A DNA stretch of 12,949 bases from assembly GCA_913057815.1 (NCBI GenBank), contig CAJXOV010000020.1, forward strand, positions 1 to 12,949, read 5' to 3'. Positions 7,340 through 12,949 of this stretch are shown here, one piece after another (the stretch's first letter is position 1; every line of letters starts with the position of its first letter). The position numbers and the translations under genes were made by a program. The notes beneath the pieces were generated by a model, which was not told the origin of the DNA, searched no databases, and saw only the letters and a list, made by a program, of their open reading frames with translations. The stretch comes from an uncultured Flavobacteriales bacterium (GTDB taxonomy: Bacteria; Bacteroidota; Bacteroidia; Flavobacteriales_D; Sanyastnellaceae).

Positions 7340-8866
7340 ATGAACAAAAGGATTTACATACTGGCATTAGTTATAGCGGTTTTAATCGGGGCTTGTAAAA
7401 AAGACATCACCGACCTAAACGTAAACCCTAACGATTCTCAAACTCCTAATCCTGATCTGCTTTTCAAACAATCGGTTAAAAGAGGGATGAGCAATTATTT
7501 GACCGCTACTAACCTAGAGTATAACGGAATAGCTCATTGGGTAATGTATTTCTCTGCACGTGGAGGTATAAATCCTAGCATTCCTTACATCTCTCCTCCG
7601 GGTGGTGATAATTACTGGAGCGAATCTTACATAGATGCTATGAATAATGCGCAAGTGATTATTGATTATGATGAAACTGCTGGAGAAGACTTTACCAATT
7701 TGAAAGCTACTGCGCTCATTTGGAAATCATTTATAGCTCACAGAGTAACTGATTTATGGGGCGCTATCCCTTATTCTGAGGCATTACAGGGCAATCCTGA
7801 ACTAAACTTCGCTCCTAGTTTTGATTCTCAGGAGGAAGTGTATAACAAGTTATTTGCGGACTTAGAGTTAGCTGTTTCTCAACTTGATGAGGCCGCAGAA
7901 GCCATAACTTCGGATAGTGATTTATTGTTTGCTGGCGATATAGACAAATGGAAACGATTTGCTAATTCACTTCGATTTAGACTGGCTATGCGGGTTTCTA
8001 ATGTGAATGAATCTTTGGCTAATGATGTGCTGACTGATTTAGAAAGTGTCGACTTATTCGAATCCAATGCTGGTTCTGCTGAGTTTCAATTCAACTCCGT
8101 ATTTAACAATCCACTAAATGAAGCTGGTAACATCAGATTTTCTGAGGGAGCTCAATATGTAAACCCTAGTAAATATCTTGTAGACCTCCTACTAGAGAAT
8201 GACGACCCTAGAATTAACTTCTACTTAGAAGAGGCTTCTTTGTATGATACATTCGACTTTTTAGAACGATTTAAAGGCGTTCCTAATCTACTTCCTTTCA
8301 ATAGTGAAGAGTGGGAAGATTACAACTTAGACGAAACTCTGGGAGACCCCAATGGCGAGTGGGGTGATGTTTCTAGAATTGGAGAATTTTACATGACCAA
8401 TCTTCGACCAGTGCCACTACTCTCCTATAGCGAGTTATGCTTTCTACAGGCTGAAGCTTCTCTTAGAGGTTTATGGAACGGAAATGCTGACGAGCTGGTT
8501 AAAGAAGGTGTGAGAACTCATATGGAGCACATGAATTTTCATAACTATTCAGACCATGAGAATATTGAAGAACAAGACATAGCAGACTATGTAAACGCTA
8601 TTTCTGCTGTAGATCTAGAAGATATCATCACTCAAAAATGGACTCTTTTGGCATATGAAAACACCTTAGAATCCTTCTCGGAATACAGAAGAACAGGATT
8701 TCCTACCTTAGTAGATTTTTATGGAGAATCTATAGATAACAGCATTTTCCCTCAACGATTAAAATACCCAAATAGTGAATTCACTTTGAACCAAACAAAC
8801 TATCTAGAAGCCATAGAAATGCAGGGCTCAGATGAACTTACTACGCCACTTTGGTGGTCCAATTAA
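7340..8866 (+). CDS. SusD/RagB-family outer-membrane lipoprotein (SusD-like_2 type)
   Basis: 508 residues. Surface glycan- or peptide-binding lid of a SusC channel, anchored in the outer membrane by a lipid. Lipobox LIGAC places the lipidated Cys at residue 19, followed by KKDITDLNVNPN, a typical SusD start. The classic motif HRVTDLWGAIPYSEAL is at 134-149, and a TPR-helix segment DIDKWKRFANSLRFRLAMRV is at 200-219. A C-terminal RLKYPNSEFTLN then LWW matches the SusD-like_2 pattern. The start is the ATG directly before the signal peptide; no strong Shine-Dalgarno sequence. It should pair with the SusC at 3506-6742, but the normal short junction is replaced by the repeat region. The next gene starts six bases after its stop, so the three downstream genes very likely share one transcript. 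Confidence 0.95.
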   Translation: MNKRIYILALVIAVLIGACKKDITDLNVNPNDSQTPNPDLLFKQSVKRGMSNYLTATNLEYNGIAHWVMYFSARGGINPSIPYISPPGGDNYWSESYIDAMNNAQVIIDYDETAGEDFTNLKATALIWKSFIAHRVTDLWGAIPYSEALQGNPELNFAPSFDSQEEVYNKLFADLELAVSQLDEAAEAITSDSDLLFAGDIDKWKRFANSLRFRLAMRVSNVNESLANDVLTDLESVDLFESNAGSAEFQFNSVFNNPLNEAGNIRFSEGAQYVNPSKYLVDLLLENDDPRINFYLEEASLYDTFDFLERFKGVPNLLPFNSEEWEDYNLDETLGDPNGEWGDVSRIGEFYMTNLRPVPLLSYSELCFLQAEASLRGLWNGNADELVKEGVRTHMEHMNFHNYSDHENIEEQDIADYVNAISAVDLEDIITQKWTLLAYENTLESFSEYRRTGFPTLVDFYGESIDNSIFPQRLKYPNSEFTLNQTNYLEAIEMQGSDELTTPLWWSN

Positions 8867-8872
8867 ACCTAT

Positions 8873-10381
8873 ATGAAAACACGATTACTTATTTTACTTC
8901 TAGCAGTTTTCGCATTGCAACGCGGATATTCTCAATCACCAGAAAACAAGAGCTGGTCTATAGATTACAATGTATGGAATGACAATGACACACCCGCTTT
9001 AAACATCAACTGTGGTACAGATCCTGTCTTTGATTTCCAAGATGATTTTACTATTGAGTTATGGGTAAGAGCATGGAATTTTATAGAAAACCGTAAAGTC
9101 ATCGGTAAAGTAAATGCAGATGACGACACGTTCGATAATGGATACGTGATGGGATTCATAGAAGGCCAAGTGTATACTGAGTGCTTCAACCCTACCTTAC
9201 AGCAAGTGCCGATAACAGGAAGCGGAACCATGCCTATAGATTCAGCTTATGTGCACATGACCTCTGTTTACTCGGTAACCAACAGCAAGCTTTATAATTA
9301 CATTAACGGTGAACTTAGTGGAGAAGCAGATATGTTCCCTAGTGCTGGTGTTAGCATAGAACTTTCTTCATTCATCATAGGAAACGCCCCATGGGATGCG
9401 GTTTCCTTTCAGTTTTATGGAGATTTAGATGAAATTAGAGTTTGGGATAAAGCACTTACCCAAGAAGAAATAAAATCTAGAATGCATTTTAAATTGATGG
9501 GAAATGAGGACGACCTTTTAGCCTATTACCCTTTCGATGATGCTTCAGGGTCAACAGTGCCCGACAATGGACCAAATGGAATAGATGGTACGTTGAGTAA
9601 CTCAGATCACATAAGTGTTGGATTCGAGCTTTCTGGAGCTCCAGTGGCTGATGTAGCCATGTCTAGCCTTGAGGAAGTACAAGCAGCTTGGTATAACACA
9701 GAAGAGAATTTCCACAGAATATCATCTGACAACGGAATGTCAGTTATTACAGATGTATTGGAAAATGAATACTGGAAGTATCTGGTTATGGGAAATACGA
9801 ATGCAGTAGGAATTACTCCTGATAATGCACCAAGCACTAATCCTGTAGACTTTAACAGAACTGCTAGAGAATGGTATGTAAAATGTGCTCCAGATGTGAG
9901 CGGAACATTTACAGTGGATTTAGTAGAAGCTGGTGGTGGATTAATTCAAGACAGTTTCGACCTTGACCAATATGCTCTGTTATGGAGAGCAAACCTAGAA
10001 GATAATTTTATAGCATTGGCACATCCAACTAGTCCAATCGATGGGATTTTTCAGTTTCAAAATTTTGATTTCCAAGATGGCTATTATGCCTTTGGCGTGT
10101 CAGGTCAAACGTTCGAAATACAGACAGGAATAGAAGAATTAAAAACTGCCAGAAACTTTGGGTTCTACCCAAATCCGACTTCGGAACATTTTACTATTTC
10201 AGGAATAAACACAGGAGATAAAGTAAATATTTACAATACGTTAGGAGCACTAGTTAAAACCATTACTTCTACCTCAAACAATGACTTAAGAATAGAATTA
10301 GCAGATCAACCGAAAGGTTCTTTTATAGTTCACATCCAATCAAAAGATACATCATTCACGCAAAGAATAATACTTCAATAA
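8873..10381 (+). CDS. LamG-domain secreted protein with T9SS sorting domain
   Basis: 502 residues. Signal peptide with cleavage near GYS|QS (20/21). A LamG/concanavalin-like jellyroll covers about 40-225, with the hallmark GDLDEIRVWDKALTQEEI at 183-200 and LAYYPFDDASG at 216-226. Residues about 255-420 form a second beta-rich region with REWYVKCAP...GTFTVDL...YALLWRANLED, a pattern seen in large T9SS-exported proteins but not one I can name. A type A T9SS sorting domain runs from about 425 to the end (FGFYPNPTSEHFTI...PKGSFIVHIQ...QRIIL). No catalytic motif is visible; a binding or scaffold role at the surface is inferred. It begins 6 bases after susD and ends 1 base before the next start, which implies translational coupling. 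It shares LamG and tail architecture with its downstream neighbour and may be an accessory binding partner of it. Confidence 0.9.
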   Translation: MKTRLLILLLAVFALQRGYSQSPENKSWSIDYNVWNDNDTPALNINCGTDPVFDFQDDFTIELWVRAWNFIENRKVIGKVNADDDTFDNGYVMGFIEGQVYTECFNPTLQQVPITGSGTMPIDSAYVHMTSVYSVTNSKLYNYINGELSGEADMFPSAGVSIELSSFIIGNAPWDAVSFQFYGDLDEIRVWDKALTQEEIKSRMHFKLMGNEDDLLAYYPFDDASGSTVPDNGPNGIDGTLSNSDHISVGFELSGAPVADVAMSSLEEVQAAWYNTEENFHRISSDNGMSVITDVLENEYWKYLVMGNTNAVGITPDNAPSTNPVDFNRTAREWYVKCAPDVSGTFTVDLVEAGGGLIQDSFDLDQYALLWRANLEDNFIALAHPTSPIDGIFQFQNFDFQDGYYAFGVSGQTFEIQTGIEELKTARNFGFYPNPTSEHFTISGINTGDKVNIYNTLGALVKTITSTSNNDLRIELADQPKGSFIVHIQSKDTSFTQRIILQ

Positions 10382-10382
10382 G

Positions 10383-12569
10383 ATGACTAAAATTTACTTA
10401 CTATCAGTTATTTCGTTCCTTTCATTAGGAACAGTTTTCGCTCAAAACAATGCGCTGTATTTCGATGGAGCCAACAATAGAATAGGAGTCACAGACTCTC
10501 CTTCCCTAAACCCTTCTACAGAATTTACTTTAGAAGCATGGATTAACTCTGAGGAATGGGCCAATGACATATGGGCCGGATCTATCATATGTAAAGAAAC
10601 AGGCAGTCCAGATCAAGGATATTCTTTAAGATGTGGTGCCAACGGAAGAGTAGGATTTAACATGTCTATAGACGGAACATGGAACGAGGCCAATAGTGCT
10701 GAGATTTTAGGCCTTAATACTTGGTATCATATAGCTGGAGTTTATGACGGCAGCACTATGAAGCTATACTTAAATGGAGGATTGATAACAAGTACAGATG
10801 TAACTGGAACCTTCTCTCCTTCTACAGGTGGATTAATGAACATTGGCGAAAACCCGACATGGACTAGCAGATATTTCCAAGGTATACTAGATGAGGTTAG
10901 AATATGGGATGTAGCTAGAACAGAGCAAGAAATATTGGACAATATGTCAATAGAGCTTGTGGGTGATGAAGCTGGATTATCAGCCTATTACAACTTCAAT
11001 GAAGGAACTGGCAACATGGCTGCAGATGCTACGGCTAATGGGAACGATGGTCAATTACTGAATATGGTAGAAGAAGATTGGGTCAACGGATTTGTACCTA
11101 TAGATCAAGACTTAAGTGTAACAGGAATAATTTCTCCTTCCGTTATTGGTTCTGGTTTTTCAGATACTGAAACTGTAAAAGTAGAAGTGAAAAATGTATC
11201 GAGTAATCCAGTTACTGATTTCGAAGTATCTTACCAAATAGACGGAGAAACAGAAATTACTGAAATGGTGAACATGGAGCTAGCACCATTTGAGTCATAT
11301 CTTCACACTTTTAGCGGAACTGAAAATCTTTCAGGAGTAAGCACACTGGACATAACGGCTAGAGTAGATTTCGTTGATGACGGAAACGACATTAACAATG
11401 AATTAAGCGCTTCTATAGAACAGTCTCTAACACAAGTATTGTTTGATGAAGTGAGACATAACTTTGGATCATTCGGCCAAACACATTTTAAGCCATTGGC
11501 TATGCCAGAGAATTTAGATGATTACAGTCAAGTATTGTTACACGTAGACCTTTACTGCCCTAATGGTGGATGTGACCCATGGGATCAAGCTGCTAAAGTT
11601 TCTCTTTTAAAAGATGGAGACAGATATGAATTGGCCAGATACATTACTCCATACGGACAAGGATGCGGTGGATGGACTTGGGATTTAACAGATTTCCGTT
11701 CTCTAATGACTGGTAGTCTAACTTGGGAAAGCTACGTGCAAGTATGGGGAGCTTCAGGTTGGTTAGTAGACATGAGCTTAGAATTTGTAGAAGGAACACC
11801 TTCATGGGATGAGGTAACCGTACACCAGCTATGGGATAAAGATTATTGGGTATATGGTGATCCAGGCATCTCTTATGACTTAGACCCATTCACGGTTTCA
11901 CTAAACGGAAACACAGAGCAAGTAAAAGTAAGAATGACAACTACGGGCCATGGACAAGGAAATACTGGAAATGCAGCTGAGTTCATGAACCAAACACACC
12001 ACATTCATATCAATGGTACTGAGGCTTATGCTCAAGATTTATGGAGAAACGACTGTGCAGATAACGAATGTGCTAATCAAGCAGGAACATGGACAGGAAG
12101 CCGTTTTGGATGGTGTCCAGGACAAGATGTACAACCTTGGGTACAGAACCTTTCCACAGATGAATACACACCAGGAGCTGATCTTACTATAGATTATGTA
12201 TTGGAAGATTACACCAATGCTCTAAACACTGACTATAATAACTCGGGACATACTGAGCCGTTTTATAGAATTCATGGATATTTAATAGAATACTCAGGAA
12301 ACAATGTAGGAGTTGATGAGCTGGCAAATGATGCTACACTAGACATCTACCCTAACCCATCCACTGGACTGTTTACATTAACTATTCCTCAGAAAATAGA
12401 TGTACAAACCATAAGCATTACAGATGTAAATGGCAGAACAGTAAAAACCATAGCAGTAAATGGCGCGTTGCAATACACCATAGATTTCTCCAACTTAGAA
12501 GCTGGAGTTTACTTGGTGAATGTGGCTACTGCTAATGGAATGGTGGTTTCTAAGGTGGTTAAGGAGTAA
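10383..12569 (+). CDS. LamG + PNGase F-like protein with T9SS sorting domain
   Basis: 728 residues. Signal peptide ends near VFA|QN (20/21). A LamG jellyroll covers 24-215 (GILDEVRIWDVARTEQEI at 167-184). An Ig/CARDB-like linker covers about 240-345. A PNGase F-like two-jellyroll region covers about 350-640 and aligns colinearly with the Elizabethkingia enzyme: FDEVRHNFG, CPNGGCDPWD, ELARYITPY, LTDFRSLMTG, FVEGTPSW, GWCPGQ. PNGase F releases N-glycans from asparagine. By alignment from memory, catalytic Asp60 is Asp401 and Glu206 is Glu533, but Glu118 is replaced by Gln453 (YVQVWGASG), and Arg61 is Gln402. Cysteine pairs 51-56 and 231-252 are kept (Cys392/397, Cys557/578); the 204-208 pair is absent. 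A T9SS type A tail runs from about 650 (LDIYPNPSTGLFTL) to the end. Surface deglycosylation or glycoprotein binding is inferred. Last gene of the cluster, with a terminator 27 bases downstream. Confidence 0.88.
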   Translation: MTKIYLLSVISFLSLGTVFAQNNALYFDGANNRIGVTDSPSLNPSTEFTLEAWINSEEWANDIWAGSIICKETGSPDQGYSLRCGANGRVGFNMSIDGTWNEANSAEILGLNTWYHIAGVYDGSTMKLYLNGGLITSTDVTGTFSPSTGGLMNIGENPTWTSRYFQGILDEVRIWDVARTEQEILDNMSIELVGDEAGLSAYYNFNEGTGNMAADATANGNDGQLLNMVEEDWVNGFVPIDQDLSVTGIISPSVIGSGFSDTETVKVEVKNVSSNPVTDFEVSYQIDGETEITEMVNMELAPFESYLHTFSGTENLSGVSTLDITARVDFVDDGNDINNELSASIEQSLTQVLFDEVRHNFGSFGQTHFKPLAMPENLDDYSQVLLHVDLYCPNGGCDPWDQAAKVSLLKDGDRYELARYITPYGQGCGGWTWDLTDFRSLMTGSLTWESYVQVWGASGWLVDMSLEFVEGTPSWDEVTVHQLWDKDYWVYGDPGISYDLDPFTVSLNGNTEQVKVRMTTTGHGQGNTGNAAEFMNQTHHIHINGTEAYAQDLWRNDCADNECANQAGTWTGSRFGWCPGQDVQPWVQNLSTDEYTPGADLTIDYVLEDYTNALNTDYNNSGHTEPFYRIHGYLIEYSGNNVGVDELANDATLDIYPNPSTGLFTLTIPQKIDVQTISITDVNGRTVKTIAVNGALQYTIDFSNLEAGVYLVNVATANGMVVSKVVKE

Positions 12570-12596
12570 TTGCTGCTTTTAAGATATATAGATTGT

Positions 12597-12624
12597 AAAA
12601 AAGAGCCCTTGGGCTCTTTTTTTT
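12597..12624 (+). terminator. Strong intrinsic terminator at end of the susCD cluster, bidirectional
   Basis: AAAAAAGAGCCC (12597-12608) pairs with GGGCTCTTTTTT (12611-12622), continuing to eight Ts. The stem has six GC-rich pairs plus the A/T extension. The minus strand also ends in six Ts after the stem, so it can serve the convergent gene at the right end as well. The following 12625-12696 holds no gene that I can see. Confidence 0.9.
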
Positions 12625-12696
12625 GTGACGTTTTGTGTATGTTGGTGCAGCATCCTGTAGGGTACTATGCACTATAAATATTGTAAGCGCCATTTA

Positions 12697-12903
12697 TCAT
12701 TGTGAGTATTCTTCAACCATTAAATTGAGTAGTTCATTTATTCTTGACCTTAAACTTTGGGTATAGTTAGAAATAAACTCTTCTATCTCTAGCTCGGTTA
12801 ACCTTGAATTATCCTCTTCAATACGACTTTGAAGATAATCTTGGAATTCTCTGTACGGCATTATTTCATCACGAATTGAATCTGTGTAAAGCCTAATATT
12901 TGA
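12697..12903 (-). CDS. C-terminal fragment of an unidentified gene, 5' end cut by contig edge
   Basis: 68 codons plus stop of genuine sequence, beginning SNIRLYTDSI at the adapter junction and ending LMVEEYSQ. The codon that straddles the junction is half adapter. The peptide is highly charged and looks almost entirely helical (EFQDYLQSRIEEDNSRLTELEIEEFI), without a domain I recognise. An in-frame ATG at 12861 would allow a complete 54-residue protein, but an open frame running straight into the edge makes truncation more likely. An apparent start upstream, giving MGSEMCIRDR, is entirely adapter translation and must not be annotated. It is convergent with the LamG-PNGase gene and probably uses the shared terminator. 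Confidence 0.6.
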   Translation of the reverse strand, partial: SNIRLYTDSIRDEIMPYREFQDYLQSRIEEDNSRLTELEIEEFISNYTQSLRSRINELLNLMVEEYSQ

Positions 12904-12904
12904 T

Positions 12905-12949
12905 CTGTCTCTTATACACATCTCCGAGCCCACGAGACCTCTCTACATC
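12905..12949. other. Illumina Nextera read-2 adapter with i7 index, reverse orientation (artefact)
   Basis: Reads CTGTCTCTTATACACATCT, CCGAGCCCACGAGAC, CTCTCTAC, ATC: the reverse complement of the left-end adapter, including the same 8-base barcode. It is library sequence and should be trimmed. Confidence 0.98.

Noticed and set aside
12645..12672. GTGCA...TGCAC inverted repeat after the operon terminator
   Set aside because: Only five terminal base pairs match and the interior does not pair well; this is within chance for an 18-base spacer.
12904..12933. Start codon and first ten codons of the terminal minus-strand gene
   Set aside because: These codons (MGSEMCIRDR) are translated from Nextera adapter; only one base of the tenth codon is genomic.
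1..12949. Matching sequence at both ends as a sign of a circular element or terminal inverted repeats
   Set aside because: The ends are an inverted copy of each other only because both are sequencing adapter with the same barcode.

Overview
The window is an AT-rich assembled contig from a member of the Bacteroidota, most likely a free-living or marine flavobacterium-like lineage. The evidence is a SusC/SusD outer-membrane pair, C-terminal type IX secretion system (T9SS) sorting domains, lipoproteins with a Bacteroidota-style lipobox, -7 boxes of the TAnnTTTG type, and flavobacterial intergenic repeats. Both ends (1-46 and 12905-12949) are Illumina Nextera adapter carrying the same i7 barcode. 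The real insert is therefore 47-12904, and the genes at both ends are cut by the assembly, not by biology.

Layout. On the left is the first 559 codons of rapA (minus strand), an SNF2-type ATPase that recycles RNA polymerase. Next come a small secreted beta-barrel-like protein (plus) and a small lipoprotein (minus), convergent around an intrinsic terminator. From 3506 to 12569 runs a plus-strand cluster: a SusC-like TonB-dependent transporter, a 597-base gap packed with repeats, a SusD-like lipoprotein, a LamG-domain protein with a T9SS tail, and a 728-residue protein made of LamG + Ig-like linker + peptide-N-glycosidase F (PNGase F)-like domain + T9SS tail. The last three genes are separated by 6 and 1 bases and end at a strong terminator. 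A 68-residue C-terminal gene fragment (minus) closes the contig.

How the genes may work together. SusC/SusD form an outer-membrane import complex for oligomers. The two LamG proteins are probably exported by T9SS and anchored or released at the surface. The PNGase F-like domain keeps two of the three catalytic acids of the known enzyme (Asp401, Glu533), but the third position is Gln453. The cluster therefore looks like a compact glycoprotein or N-glycan capture locus, analogous in logic to the Gpd deglycosylation complex of Capnocytophaga. Here the glycosidase-like part is a T9SS cargo fused to a jellyroll, and its catalytic state is uncertain. No regulator (ECF sigma/anti-sigma or hybrid two-component) and no other carbohydrate enzyme is visible in the window.

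The gap between susC and susD (6743-7339) holds two copies of a modular, multi-hairpin repeat whose outer parts are conserved and whose central arm is completely different, along with palindromes and shorter repeat motifs. It is the most unusual non-coding part of the window.
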